64,000 nt of DNA from Capsicum annuum (GCF_002878395.1 NC_061118.1:125195829-125259828); one strand, 5' to 3'. Shown: positions 37,071-49,800, counted from the stretch's first letter. The notes: generated by a model not told the origin, from the letters alone. Translations and numbers: made by a program.

Positions 37071-37737
37071 CAACAACAACAACAACAACAAACCCAGTGT
37101 ATTCCCATCAAGTGAGGTCTGGGGGGAGGGGGTAAAATGTACGTAGTTCATACCGCTACCTACGAAGAAGTAGAGAGGTTGTTTTCGATAGACCCTTGGC
37201 TCACGATAATGCATAGTCAACAAGGTCATAGTAATGCATGAAACAAAAAGGGTGGCATAACCAAAATAAGAAATGAGAAATAGTAAAAATAGAGCTAAAA
37301 GAGACACAAAAATAAGAGCAATACAAAAATAAAAATAGGAAATAAGAAATAAGAAAAGGACAACCCCTAGTAGTAGCATACACTAACGGATCGTACCAAT
37401 GGATAGAGTCCTCGGATTACTAACCCAGCTAAACTAGAGCACCCTAACTACTAGTTACAACCCACACATGCATTAAAATTCTACCCTTATCCGCAACCTC
37501 CACACCTTCCTATCTAAGTTCATGTCCTCAGTAAGTTGTAACAGCCCCATGTCATGTCTAGTCACTTCTCTCCAATATTTCTTCAGCCTACTTCTACTCC
37601 TCCTGAAACTATCCAAAGCTAGCCTCTCATACCTACGAACTGGGGAATCCGTGCCCCTCCTCATCACATGCCCAAATCATCTCAACCTTCCTTCCAATAT
37701 CTTTTCCTCCACCGAAGCCACTCCCACCTTCTTCCAA
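37071..37737 (-). mobile_element. 5'-truncated RTE-type LINE with a TS-SINE-like 3' tail
   Basis: Minus strand: the coding end at 37740-37473 reads KVGVASVEEKILEGRLR, a TGA in place of Trp, [20 protein letters not shown], then [20 protein letters not shown] and [13 protein letters not shown]. This is the C-terminal tail of RTE-clade LINE proteins of Solanaceae. Downstream, 37200-37071 resembles the tobacco TS SINE and ends in (TTG)7. Most of the RT and all of the endonuclease are missing, as is usual after incomplete reverse transcription. Compared with the uninterrupted LTR at 52240-52270, about 20 bases of target are missing. Confidence 0.8.
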
Positions 37738-38454
37738 ATTTAAGGTAAGAATTTCACCTTTTTCTTAATAATTTCTTGATTAATTTCTCAAAACCCAAAA
37801 AATCTTAGGAATTGATTTTAAACCCCAATTTATCTTCTTTTCACTTGGATAGTATTTTTACCTTATAATTACTAGTTTCTCATCAATTGAACCCTTAAAA
37901 CATTTTTGATTCTTGATTATAACCCAGATTTCAAAGATTTTTACCTGGTAAAGCATAAAAATAGTTTTTCTTCAATTTGAACCTCATTTTTACTCAATTT
38001 GACTTGGGTTTTCAGCTGTTGATTTCTAAAAATATGAAAAACATATTTTTGAAGTAAAGTTCTAATTTTGTCTTTTTTTGAAAATCCGTTTTGGGGGTCC
38101 GTTTTGACCCGAAGCTAAAAGTAGTCAATATGAGTGTCGTTGGTTTTTTTTTGATGTGTAGATTCCAAATTTTATGCTTTTAGTAGAGTTAGAGATTATT
38201 TGTGAAAAGTAAGGTCATGGATTCAAAGTGTAGTTGATCGATTTTGGCTTTTGAGGTAGGTTTTGGCTTAACTCTTTCAGACTGGGTTGGATAGTAAATG
38301 ATGATATAATATGCATGTTAAGGGTGGGAATTAATCATGAAAATGGCTATTTATGTGTTGTGCCTATGTGGGGCCCAATATGTGATATAATTATCGAAAT
38401 TGAGTTATTATATGATATGTGTGACCGTATAGGGTCCTATGTGATATCAATAGC

Positions 38455-40736
38455 TATAACCCCCTGATTTTTTAAAAGGAAATGCTACACGGTGCTCATG
38501 ACCCCAAAGGACCACAAGCTAACCCATAACTGATATCTGTACCTGTAAACTGCATAATATCTCATAAAATATATAGAAACATGAACTGTAAGGCCATAAG
38601 GTTCAACACTAATACATATTTGAAAAATATGGTATAACAATACCAAAAAGAAACATAAATACTGAAGTCTGAACATCCAATCTGACATCTAGTTTGAAAG
38701 CCTCTAACTGAACTGAATAAGGAGTTGATGGGACATATCCCCAACTAACTCCAACTACTGAAATAAAGTAAAAACTGAACTAGAAATGAAATCATCATGC
38801 CCTCGAAGGATGAGGACTCACGTCTAACTCTGACTACTGATCTTGGAATCTACTGCTGATTTGGAACTGATGCCTGTGAACCTATGGTGTAACATAAGAG
38901 AAAGCACTATAGCATAAATGTGTCAGTACGTCTGAATATACTAAGTATACGAGTGAGGTAGGCTAAATGCAAAGGGTTATATGCATGGAAAATACTGACT
39001 AATATGAACATGAGAGTACATACTGAACTCGTGGAGATACAGATTACTGAGTCTGAATACTGACAACATGAGTGTACTGATAATGAGATTTTGAAAGACT
39101 AAGTTTACTGATATTGATATGTAAATCACTAATAAGTGATGGATCTGATACTGTATTACTGAATACTAAGAGACTAATATTGCATTACTGATAAATGAAT
39201 AATTGTTTCTGATAGTTCGAATTATGAAGAACTGGTCTGATTGACTATATCTGACAGTCCTGAAGCTGAGTACTGATAGCATGAGTTCTGATAACTATTG
39301 TGATTGATAGCATAAGTGACTATATCTCATAGTCCATAAATTTGAAGGAAACTATCTGAGTTCCATTCTATTTCTGAGTTGACTGTATCTGACAGCTCTG
39401 ATATACTGAAATCTAGAAAGCTATCTGAGTTCTTTACTGAGACTGGGTAGCTATAGTTGACAGTCCTGAAATCTATAACTGAAACTGTGGGAAGTAGTTA
39501 TCTAACCGACATGCCCCAAATACGCTATAATGGCTAAGCTGGGGTCGAATCTCTACCCCGACTGGAGGGGTGTCAATACCGCGCCACTGGTAAGGAAAGC
39601 TGTGAGAGCCCTATATTGGTAGGTACCTAATGAGAACGGTAGGAACCTTAAACTGATGGGTTAAGCCACCTCATTAACCCTAATCTGATGGGTTAAGATG
39701 TCTCAACCTACGCTGGCTACGTAGTTCTAGAACACTAGGATGACTACTAAGAATTACATCATGACTGGCGGGTGAGTTCCCATCCTTGGGTTCACTCTGT
39801 GCTACTTCTACTCCCATATGAATGACACTAAAATGAATAACTAAGCTAAACTAAATAACTAAACTGAACTGATTAGCTGAACTAAACTGATTAACTAGAC
39901 TGATACTAGTAGTATTGTTTAGCAGAGCTAAACTAAGTTTACTGGATTCCCATGACTGATGGAATGTACTGAGTTCTGAGGACTGGTTGAGAGTACTGAA
40001 GTTACTAAGATTGACTGTGAATACAGAGGTTGCTGAGGTTACTGAGCACTAAGATTACTGAGATCACTGGACTACTGAGATTACTGAGATTTCTGAGTTT
40101 TCCTGAGTCATATGACTGACTAAATTCTATAGATCACGGCTTGACTGAGAGTATCGTGAAAACATGACATGGCTCTAGGCACACAGCTATATTTTTTGGG
40201 TACAAATACCCTCAGGACTCGAGGGAAGGAAACTAACACAACTTGAATTTCTTGAGTAGACGACCATCAATAAAAATCCATAATACATGAGTGGGGGATT
40301 TCATGAAGTACATGGTCATCATAATATCTATCATGAATAGGAATGCTTATAATCAAGTCATAAATCTCATATCCTAATATAATGGGCATTCCAACAACAT
40401 ATACTATTCATAGCAATTGCATGGAAACCATTCAAGCATAAGGGAACGGCAACATGAAACGTTTAGTTCATATTGTAACATTTTGCTTGGGTATTGGATT
40501 AAGGCAAAATTGGTATCGTTGGAAAGATAATTCAATTCTCTACAATTTGGTGGGTCTAAATCATCCAAAATACCATATTAACATCGATTTATAGTCGTTC
40601 AAAGATGACCCTTGAAAAATCAAATACTAAAACTTGATGGATTCAAAAACTCTTAGCTTGTATTACCTTAAGTGACTCATATGAACATGTTTAATGTATC
40701 ATAAGCTATCTTATCGGTAGGATAATCATTATAAGT
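38455..40736 (-). repeat. 3' LTR (left) of the nested non-autonomous element
   Basis: It starts TATAACCCCCTG (TG mutated to TA) and follows the right LTR up to attataagt at 40736. The part matching 44654-44742 is deleted, together with the purine tract. Confidence 0.88.
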
Positions 40737-42357
40737 ATGGAACTAAACTGAGTTTCAAATATGGTTACTGAACTGAAGATGACATTATAACTAAGCCTAT
40801 AGCTAGTACAGAAGTACTGAATTCAAGGACTAAACACTGATCACTGAGTGCTGGATACTGAAACTATAATTGAGTTGGCAACTGAGTTTTTGATGGCTAC
40901 ATGCTGGGGACTAACATAAGTCAAGGATCTAAATGTACATTTACACTTTATACTTTCCCAACTTCTAAATACGACCCCTTACTAGATGTTTACTTGCACA
41001 TTTATCATGATATTCAAGCCTATCTTCACAACTACACCCTTGTGTAAAGTAAGCATGCAACAATTTTCTCTTATCCAAATAACTGCTCATCACTACAATA
41101 TTCCATAAGGAGAGCTAACTGGAGGAGTAAATCAGGAGGACCTGAAACATGAATATATACAAACTAAACTTGACACATGACTGAAAATTAAGGAATAAAA
41201 TATCAATAGTTTGGATTTACCAATAAGGTCTGAACTGAGGATATACATGAAATAGTCTAAATGTATCTGATCTGTAGGGGCATAGCATGAGTCATGGAAG
41301 CCAAGTATACTGGAAAGCATGATATGCGTACATGAGTCTAGAGCCGCATGACCTGAGTCTAGAGTTTTTTGTACTCGTGGGACATGATTCAAATACTGAG
41401 GGAGCTGGAACTGAACTCCTTATACTGGGAACTGAAGGCGCATATAATCCCATGGAAAGTATGTGAAAGTAGATTGTTCACATGGAACATGAATTGTAAT
41501 GTGGAGTAAAAGGGACTCATTATGCTGGATATTGAATTTATACATGATTATAGTTCATGACCATAAAGGTAGTATGCAATGCCTGAGTTGGTTTTGTGAT
41601 TACTGAAGTGAAAAACTCTACACTGAGATAAGAATGGGTCTGGAATTGTCTTTCCTTACTGCTTTCTATATATACTGACTCTACTATAGAAATCTGAGGG
41701 CCTGGCTTAGGTACTTGATCTACCATCACATACCTACATTATGTTCAACACCTGTCTGTCTTACTAAATACATCATCTGATTCTATTTCCTCATATACTA
41801 CTAATATCACATTCACACCTTCATTCTTAATTTTGAGTCAATAAAATTAAGTGTTTAGCTCGTACTGTTCAAGCCTACTGATCTAATCCCCATGAATACA
41901 TAATCTGATCAAATCGAATAATACAATCCCAACTCTATTACTGCTAAACTTTTGGGTTCAAGAATGAGTTCTCATGATCATGAATAAAATTTGTTCGACC
42001 TTGTAACAATAATGAACTGATGGGATACTGTTTGAGTCTGTTTCTAATCTCATAACTGACCGTAGGGACTGTCTCAGAAAGCCCTATCTTTAGGACTTTG
42101 AACTTCACTGTTTCTATTACCTTGAAAGTAAGGTAAAGTGAACATGAGGGGTGCATGATATGAATCTACATGGTTTCCTTAAAGAAACTTGCTATAGCAT
42201 GATCTTGAGACATGAAAGAAGGGAAACTATTCCTAAAATATCTCATAGCCTCTTGCACATAAGTGTGGTGCATAACACGCCCATGTACAAGACTCTACTT
42301 GATGTAGCTTTCAGACTTCCTAGGATACTGTTGAACCTTAGTCTTTGATACTAAGTT
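40737..42357 (-). mobile_element. Non-coding internal region of the nested element
   Basis: The leader by the right LTR (42130-42357) matches the chromovirus leaders, with a degraded primer site TTAGTATCAAAGAC (two G-to-A changes from the initiator-Met type). Positions 41100-41400 align with 27850-28200 of the other non-autonomous element. Open stretches in it are short and match no known family. Confidence 0.75.
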
Positions 42358-44742
42358 TTTAATGCCCCGATTTTCTGAACCGAAATGCTACACGGTGCTC
42401 ATGACCCCAAAGGACGACAATCTAACCCATGATTGATATTTGTACCTGTAAATTGCATAATATCTCATAAAATATGCAGAAACATGAATTGTAAGGCCAT
42501 AAGGTTCAATACTAATACATATTTGAAATATATGGTATAACAATACCAAAAAGGAACATAAATACTGAAGTCTGAACATCTAATCTGACATCTAGTCTGA
42601 AAACCTCTAACTGAACTGAATAAGGAGTTGATAGGACATATCCCCAACTAACTCCAACTACGAAAATAAAGTGAAAACTAAAATAGAAATGAAATCATCA
42701 TGTCTTCGAAGGATGAGGACTCACGTCTAACTCTGACTGCTAATCCTCGAATCTACTGCGGATTTGGAACTCATGCCTCTGAACCTATGGTGTAACATAA
42801 GAGAAAGCATCAAAATGCAAATGTGTCAGTACGTCTGAATGTACTGAGTATATGAGTGAGGTAGGCTAAATGCAAAGGGTTATATGCATAAACAATACTG
42901 ACTAATATGAATATGAGAGTACATACATGCATAAGTAACTGTAACTGAACCTGTAGAGATACAGACTACTGAGTCTGAATACTGATAATATGAGTGTACT
43001 GATAATGAGATTCTGAAAGACTAAGTTTACTGATATTGATATGTAAATCACAAATAAGTGATGGATCTTATACTATATTACTGAATACTAAGAGACTGAT
43101 ATTGCATTACTGATAAATGAATGATTATTTTTGACAGTTTGAATTATGAAGAACTGGTCAGATTGACTGTATCTGACAGTCCTGAAGTTGACTGCTGATA
43201 GCATAAGTTCTGATAACTGTTATGATTGATAGCATAAGTGACTATAGCTCACAGTCCATAAATCTGAAGAAAACTATCTGAGTTCCATTCTATTTCTGAG
43301 TTAACTGTATCTGACAGCCCTGATATACTAAAATCTGAAGAGCTATCTGAGTTCTTTAATGAGACTGGGTAGCTATAGCTGACAGTCCTAAAATATGTAA
43401 CTAAAATTGTGGGAAGTAGTTATCTTACTGACATGCCCTAAATACACTATAATAGCTAAGCTAGGGTCGAATCTCTGCCCTGACTAGATTGGTGTCAATA
43501 TCGCACCACTGGTAAGGTCAGCTGTGAGAACCCTATACTGGAAGGTACCCAATAAGAATGGTGGAAACCCTAAACTGATGGGTTAAGCCACCTCATCAAC
43601 CCTAATCTGATGGGTTAAGATGTCTCAACCTATGCTGGCTATGTAATTCTGGAACACAAGGATGACTACTAAGAATCACACCCTAAACTGGCGTATGAGT
43701 TCCCATCCTTGGATTTACTCGGTGATAACTTCTACTCCTATCTGAAGGACACTGAACTGAATAACTAAGCTGAACAAAATAATTGAACTAAACTAATTAG
43801 CTAAACTGATACTGATTAACTGGACTGATACTAGTGGTATTGTTTAGCAGAGCTAAACTAAGTTTACTGGATTCCAATGACTGATGGAATGTACTGAGTT
43901 CTGAGGACTGGTTGAGAGTACTGAAGTTACTGAGATTAACTGTGAATACTAAGGTTGCTGAAGTTACTGAGATTACTGAGATTACTGGACTACTAAGATT
44001 ACTTAGATTTTTGAGTTTTCCTGAGTCACATAATTGACTGAATTTTATAGATCATGGCTTGACTGAGAGTATCATGAAAACATGACATGGCTCTAGGCAC
44101 ACAACTATATTTTTCGGGTACAAGTACCCCTAGGACTCGATGGAAGGAAACTGACACAACTTGAATTTCTTGAGTACACGACCATCAATAAAAATCCATA
44201 ATACATGAGTGGGGGATTTCATAAAGTACATGGTCATCATAATATCTATCATGAATAGGAATTCTTATAATCAAGTCATAAATCTTATATTCTAATATCA
44301 TGGGCATTCCGACAACATATACTATTCATAGCAATTGCATGGAAACCATTCAAGCATAAGGGAACGGCAATATGTAACGTTTCGTTCATATTGGAACATT
44401 TTGCTTGGGTATTAGATTAAGGAAAAATGGTACCGTTGGAAAGATAATTCAATTCTCTACAATTTGGTGGGTCTAAATCATCCAAAATACCATATTAACA
44501 TCAAGTTATAGTCGTTCAAAGATGACCCTAGCAAAATCGAACACTAAAACTTGATGGATTCAAAAACTCTTAGCTTGTATTACCTTAAGTGACTCATATG
44601 AACATGCTTAATGTATCATAATCTATCTTATTGCTAGGATACTCATTATAAGTCATGCACTAAAATGCTACTCACGGGATAGGAGGTTTCATACGTAGGA
44701 AAAATGGTTCGTCTCCTAGCTTAGAAACATACGGGTATTACA
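42358..44742 (-). repeat. 5' LTR (right) of the nested element, 2385 bp
   Basis: It starts TTTAATGCCCCG (TG mutated to TT) and ends GGGTATTACA. It contains the four-fold motif in its CTGATGGG form (near 43570 and 43605) and the block ggtaccgttggaaagataat near 44430. Confidence 0.9.
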
Positions 44743-45045
44743 ATAGCCTTGAATATATGTGAAATGATTAATATGATACCATTGGTGTATTGTTATTATA
44801 TTCATACTTTATTTGGCATATGAAACATATGGAAATTCATGGATAAAATTGAAATAATGAGAAGATATTGGCTCACATGGTTGTAGAAATATATCACTGT
44901 GGTTGGTTGTGAAAATACTTATTATGATTGGTTGTGAGCATTATATTCCCATATCATACTCATTCATGAAACATTGGTACCACCGTGGCAACATCTAAGA
45001 AATACTGGCAACTCTTTTTTAAAACCCTACCAAAGGATATACCAA

Positions 45046-45915
45046 TTTTGATTCTTGATTATAACCAGATTTCAAAGATTTTTACCTGGTAAAGATTAAA
45101 AATAGTTTTTCTTCCATTTGAACCTCATTTTTACTAGATTTGACTTGGGTTTTCAGCTGTAGATTTCTAAAAATATGGAAAACATATTTTTGAAGTAAAG
45201 TTCTAATTTTGACCTTTTTTGAAAATCCATTTTGGGGGTCCGTTTTGAATCGAAACCAAAAGTAGTCAATATGGGTGTCGTTGGTTTTATTTTGATGCAT
45301 AGATTCCAAATTTTATACTTTTAGTGGAGTTAGAGATTGTTTGTGAAAAGTAAGGTCGTGGATTCAAAGTGTAGCTGATCGATTTTGGCTTTTGAGGTAG
45401 GTTATGGCTTAACTCTTTCATACTGGGTTAGCTAGTAAATAATGATACAATATGCATGTTAAGGGTGGGAACTAATCATGAAAAATGGCTATTTATGTAT
45501 TGTGCTCGTGTGGGGGCCAATATGTGATATAATTATCAAAATTGAGTTATTATATGATATGTGTGACCGTATGGGGTCCTATATGATATCAATTGCCTTG
45601 AATACATGTGAATAATTATATTGTGTTGTTAATATGCTTAATATGATACCATTGGTGTATTGTTATTGTATTCATACTTTATTTGGCATATGAGACATAT
45701 GGAAATTCATGGATGAAGCTGAAATAATGAGTGAATATTGGCTCACATGGTTGTAGAAATATATCACTGTGTTTGGTTGTGAAAATACTTATTATGATTG
45801 GTTGTGAGCATTATATCCCCATATCATACTCATTCATGAAATATTGGTACCACCGTGGCAACATCTGAGAAACACTGGCAACTGCTTTTTAAAATCCTAC
45901 TCGAGGGATATGCTA
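45046..45915 (+). repeat. Second copy of an approximately 850 bp duplication inside the 5' LTR of chromovirus III
   Basis: Both copies start ttttgattcttgatt and run through ggttgtgagcattatat to gcaacatctgagaaacactg. The first copy is 37903-38454 plus 44748-45045, split by the nested element. The 3' LTR has this part once (52420-53300). Confidence 0.85.
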
Positions 45916-46100
45916 GGGAGGAGATATTGTAACACTTTATGAAACCCTTATTGAGGGATGTGTCAAAAAGGAGATATGAAAAATGTGAATTGTATACGGG
46001 TTGATGAACCCCCCATGGGTCCTGTGTTGGGGGGCTTGCCTCTGTAGGTGTATGAAGGGATTATGCGATGATCCCGAAGGTTGTGCGACGACTTTGTGAA

Positions 46101-46120
46101 TCATCATCATCATCATCATC
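46101..46120. repeat. (ATC)n microsatellite
   Basis: About six and a half perfect ATC/CAT units inside the 3' part of the 5' LTR of chromovirus III. Confidence 0.95.
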
Positions 46121-46925
46121 AAATACATTGAACTTTCTTTATAGTGTTATGTTGTGTTGTATTTTCATATTGACTTGTCATCTATGTATTTATCGTATCT
46201 TTTTTTACTTCTATTTGATGATCTTATATATGCATGTTTCCCTTGTTCTTCTTATATATGATAAAATACGTACTTTTGTTCTATCTTGGTGTGTTGTTGC
46301 AATATATGTGAGATATATTAAAACTATTAGTGCAAGCGGTATGGGCTACTGTTGTGGGACATTTTCTGATTATAGGTGATGTGCCCTTAGTGTATATTTT
46401 GTATGCTTTATTTACTACTTTTCTTGGTCGTTCGATGCTACCTACTGAGTACAAGTGGACTATACTCATGCCAACTGCACCCTTTCGGTGTAGGTTTTAG
46501 ATTGATTGTACCTTAACTTGCTTGAGTCGGGCAATTATTGGAGCTTCCAAGGTAGCGGTCGCACATTCATACATCTGAAGTTCACCTCTATCTTTCTATA
46601 GTAGTTATGTCTTTATTAGTATTCAGAGATAGATATTATTCTTTTTTGAATTTTTTTTTTTTGATTATTTTCTAATGTATCTGACTTTTGGATTGTATTA
46701 ATAGTTCTTACACTATTGACACCTAGTTTTGGGCATGATTGATATTTTGGATATTCTTTCCGCATTGAAATAATAACTTATATGGTTCGGCTTCATTTTA
46801 GAAGCCTTACCTTGGGATATTTTTGTCTTTTTTCTCTTTTTGTATCGGTTTGGGTGATAGACTTACTTGTTAAGGAATGCCGCGACAAGTGCCATCATGA
46901 CCTACATTTTTGGGTCGTGACAAAT

Positions 46926-46938
46926 TAGTATTAGAGCA
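46926..46938 (+). other. Primer binding site of chromovirus III, degraded
   Basis: TAGTATTAGAGCA follows the LTR end by three bases. It differs from the initiator-Met site TGGTATCAGAGCA by one G-to-A and one C-to-T change. Confidence 0.8.
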
Positions 46939-47179
46939 GCCAGGTTTCAATGGTCTTAATGGTGTAAGAATGGGATATCTAATAGAGTCTCATGAATCAG
47001 CACGTAGATGTCCATATCTATCTTCAAGAGGCTATAGGATATCTTTAGGATACCTTCCTCATTTTATTATTTATCATACAAAGTTCTATTATACCTTGTG
47101 TGTTGTGTTGTATTTTACTTTTTTTGCACGGATGGTGTAGCTTATACTATATCTTATTAGTTGAGAGATACAGTGAGAG

Positions 47180-47703
47180 ATTAGTGGAGGTTGCATGTCA
47201 GTTGTAGACCTTATGATTCACCTGAGATAACCTAGGATCAGTTTGCCAAGGCTTTCCTAGAGAGAGATTTATGCATTTCAATTTGAGAGATCGTATACGG
47301 GATGAGTTTGATCAATTTAAAGCAGGGCTTTATGACATTTTTAGAGTATGAGGCACGCTTTTTTTTCTATCTTCAAATATTCTTATGATAGCATTTCCAC
47401 TGAGACTTAGAAGATTTAGAAGTTTGTGGAGGGTTTGGATGTTTCCCTTCAGTTGGCTACATCTCAAATGGTTGTGTTTGGGGCTTTTTTTTAGAGTATT
47501 GTAGATTATGCTAAGATGAAAAGGGGTATTCTTAGTACATATTAGGGAGGATCCAAGAAGGCATAACATTTTTGTGATTTCAGGAGTCAGACCTATTGAG
47601 TTAGAGATTTTAGAGGTTCTCATAGATACCATAGTAGGCCAATGTAGGTGACTTATAGAGCTTAGGTAGTGGATCTTCTATTTCGGTAGTTTAGGGTGGC
47701 CGT
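47180..47703 (+). pseudogene. gag remnant (chromovirus III)
   Basis: Weak but ordered matches to the retrotransposon gag domain: a FLERD-like segment near 47255, then INLKQGFMTFLEYEARF near 47310-47360, which corresponds to the INLRQGNMTVKEY segment of chromovirus 1. Upstream and downstream frames are broken. The start codon cannot be assigned. Confidence 0.6.
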
Positions 47704-48168
47704 TTGGGCCTAGTTGTACATTCTCCTATTGATACTGGTCGTAGAGGTGTTAATGCATTCGATAAGATTAGCCATATGGCCAAGGACTGTGCTCTTTGTG
47801 TGTTTAGAGCTACTCTTATTTCATCTGTGAGGGGTAAGGGTTATACTAAAGGTGTGAGAGGTAGAGATGGTAGAGCCCATGGTGGTAGTTATGGGGATAC
47901 TCAACTAGTTGGTAGTCATGGACAGTGTTATGCTATACCATCCAGACCTGAGGCAGAGGCTTCTGATGTTGTGATTACAGGTATCTTCCTTATTTGTTTC
48001 AGACCTACATCTATATTATTTGATCCTGGATTAACTTTCTCCTATGTGTTTGTGTATTTTACTTTGGGTTTTTATTCTATTAGTGAGCCTCTTGCCATGC
48101 CTATTCGTGTATCTACCTCGGTAAGTGATTCTTTAGTGGTGAATCGAGTGTATCATCTTGTGTTGTGA
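47704..48168 (+). pseudogene. gag C-terminus and protease remnant (chromovirus III)
   Basis: The frame is open for 154 codons. Near residues 15-30, RRGVNAFDKISHMAKDC stands where a CCHC knuckle belongs, with the first two Cys lost and the His and last Cys kept. Near residues 105-120, SILFDPGLTFSYVFVYF is the retropepsin active-site region with D-P-G intact. The first Met is an internal codon of the former polyprotein. The stop is followed by more pol sequence in another frame. Confidence 0.72.
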
Positions 48169-48469
48169 CTTTTGTCGAGCGTGAGACTTCGTAGATTTGC
48201 TTGTATTAGATATGATCAATTTTGATGTTATTTTAGGAATGAATTGGTTGGCTCCTTATCATGCTATCTTAGATTATTTTCTAAGATTGTGGCTTTAGCT
48301 TCACTGGGTGTGCCAAGGATAGATTGGAAGGGTACACTTTATTCGGGTCCTAAAAGGATTATATCTTATGTTTAGGCTCATAAATTGGTTGAGAAGGGAT
48401 GTTTATCTTACTTGGCCCATATTCGTGACACCAGTGTTGTTTTGCTTCCTCCCTTAGATTTTGTTCGTT

Positions 48470-49320
48470 AGTTTATGGATGTATTCCCTACGAACTTGCC
48501 TGGCATGCCTCTGAATTGAGATATTGATTTCAGTATTGATGTTGAGCCGGGTACCAAGCCCATTTCTATTCCTCCTTATAGGATGGACCCAGTAGAGTTG
48601 AAGGAACTGAAGGATTAGTTGTAGGAGTTGTTAGATAAAGAATTTATCCAACCTAGTGTTTCACCTTGGGGTGCGCCTATCTTGTTTATAAAGAAAAATA
48701 ATAGGTTTATGCGGATGTGTATTGATTATTGGCAGTTGAATAAGGTGAAAATTAAGAATAAGTATCCTCTTCCTTGCATCGATGATTTATTTGATCAGCT
48801 TTAGGGTGTTGTGGTATTTTCAAAGATTAATTTGAGGTTCATTTATCACCAGTTGAGGATTAGAGCTTCGGATATTCCAAAGACATCTTTTTGAACTCTA
48901 AATGGTCATTATGAGTTCTTGGTTATGTCATTTGGGTTGACCAATGCCCTTGTTTTGTTTATGGAGTTGATAAATTAGGTGTTTCAATCGTATTTTACCT
49001 CCTTTGTTATCATATTTATAGATGATATCTTGGTGTATTCAAAGAGTGAGGATGAGCATGAGAAGCATTTGCGTATTGTTCTTCAGAGATTGAGGGGTGA
49101 GAAGTTGTAAACTAAGTTCTCTAAGTGCGAGTTTTGGTTGGAATGTATTTCTTTCTTGGATTATATGGTGCCTAAGAAAGGTATTATGGTTGATCTAGAT
49201 AAGATTCCAGTGGCTCGTGATTGGGTTAGACCTACTTCACCCACCAAGATTTGATGTTTTATTGGCTTGGCCGGGTATTATCGGCATTTTTTTAGGGTTT
49301 TTCATCAATTGCAGTTTCAT
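48470..49320 (+). pseudogene. Reverse transcriptase domain (chromovirus III)
   Basis: One frame carries the whole domain from LPGMPLN through [32 protein letters not shown] and FIDDILVYS (codons 49015-49026) to FIGLAGYY. Seven in-frame stops lie between, at 48616, 48622, 48802, 48892, 48976, 49108 and 49252. Most are TAG or TGA where relatives have CAG or CGA. The motif A Asp is Asn (48829-48831), so the enzyme would be inactive even if read through. A frameshift follows FIGLAGYY. Confidence 0.9.
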
Positions 49321-49352
49321 TGACCAAGTTGACCCAAAAGAAGATTTGTTTT

Positions 49353-49800
49353 TAGTGGTCTGATGCTTGTGATGCGAGCTTTCAAAAACTCATAGATTTG
49401 TTGACTTCAGCTCCTATATTGGCTTTGCCCAAGGCAGGCATAGTCTTTTTTATTTTTTGTGATGCTTCAGGTGTTGGGTTAGGTGTTGCATTGATACAGG
49501 AGGGCAAGGTAATTATGTATGCATCTCGTCAGTTGAAGCCTCATGAGAGGAATTATCATGCCCGTGATTTGGAGTGCTGCGCACTTGTGTTTGCCTTAAA
49601 GTTGTGGACGCACTACTTGTATGGAGTCTGTTGTGAGATCTTCTCAGATCATCGTAACCTTCAAGTACTTCTTTACTCAGTGAGGTCTTAATATGAGGCA
49701 GCGCCATTGGCTTAAGTTGCTTAAGGATTATGACTTAACTATCTCTACCATCAGAGCAAGGCTAATATGGTTGTGGATTCCTTGAGCCGAAAGTCAACTA
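49353..49800 (+). pseudogene. RNase H domain (chromovirus III)
   Basis: The frame after the TAG at 49353-49355 contains [50 protein letters not shown] and, in another frame, ANMVVDSLSRKS. The acidic residues of CDAS, DLE and SDH are kept. The C-terminal third is broken by stops and a frameshift near 49690. Confidence 0.88.

Larger units (their letters stand above)
38455..44742 (-). mobile_element. Tekay-like non-autonomous element with perfect ATAGC target duplication
   Basis: It is flanked by ATAGC at 38450-38454 and 44743-44747, and the host LTR is continuous across it. Left LTR 38455-40736 and right LTR 42358-44742 match closely. The internal region is only 1.6 kb and has no protein motif. 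It lacks the polypurine side and the last 89 bases of the left LTR. LTRs are of the chromovirus 1 type. Confidence 0.92.
30917..46922 (+). repeat. 5' LTR of chromovirus III, interrupted by three insertions and an internal duplication
   Basis: It begins TGTAACGACCTAAAA and ends GGTCGTGACA before a primer site. LTR pieces are 30917-31276, 36602-37070, 37738-38454 and 44748-46922. They align in order with the 3' LTR at 51418-53310. Between them lie an Athila/Tat-like element, a LINE fragment and a Tekay-like element. Positions 45046 to about 45915 repeat the piece formed by 37903-38454 plus 44748-45045. The end segment 45926-46922 has no counterpart in the truncated 3' LTR. Confidence 0.85.

Noticed and set aside
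37056..37379. 107-codon hydrophobic minus-strand open frame
   Set aside because: Runs through the LINE 3' untranslated part and its (TTG)n tail in a frame unrelated to the LINE protein.
46068..46379. 103-codon frame over the (ATC)n tract
   Set aside because: Lies within an LTR; serine run comes from the microsatellite.
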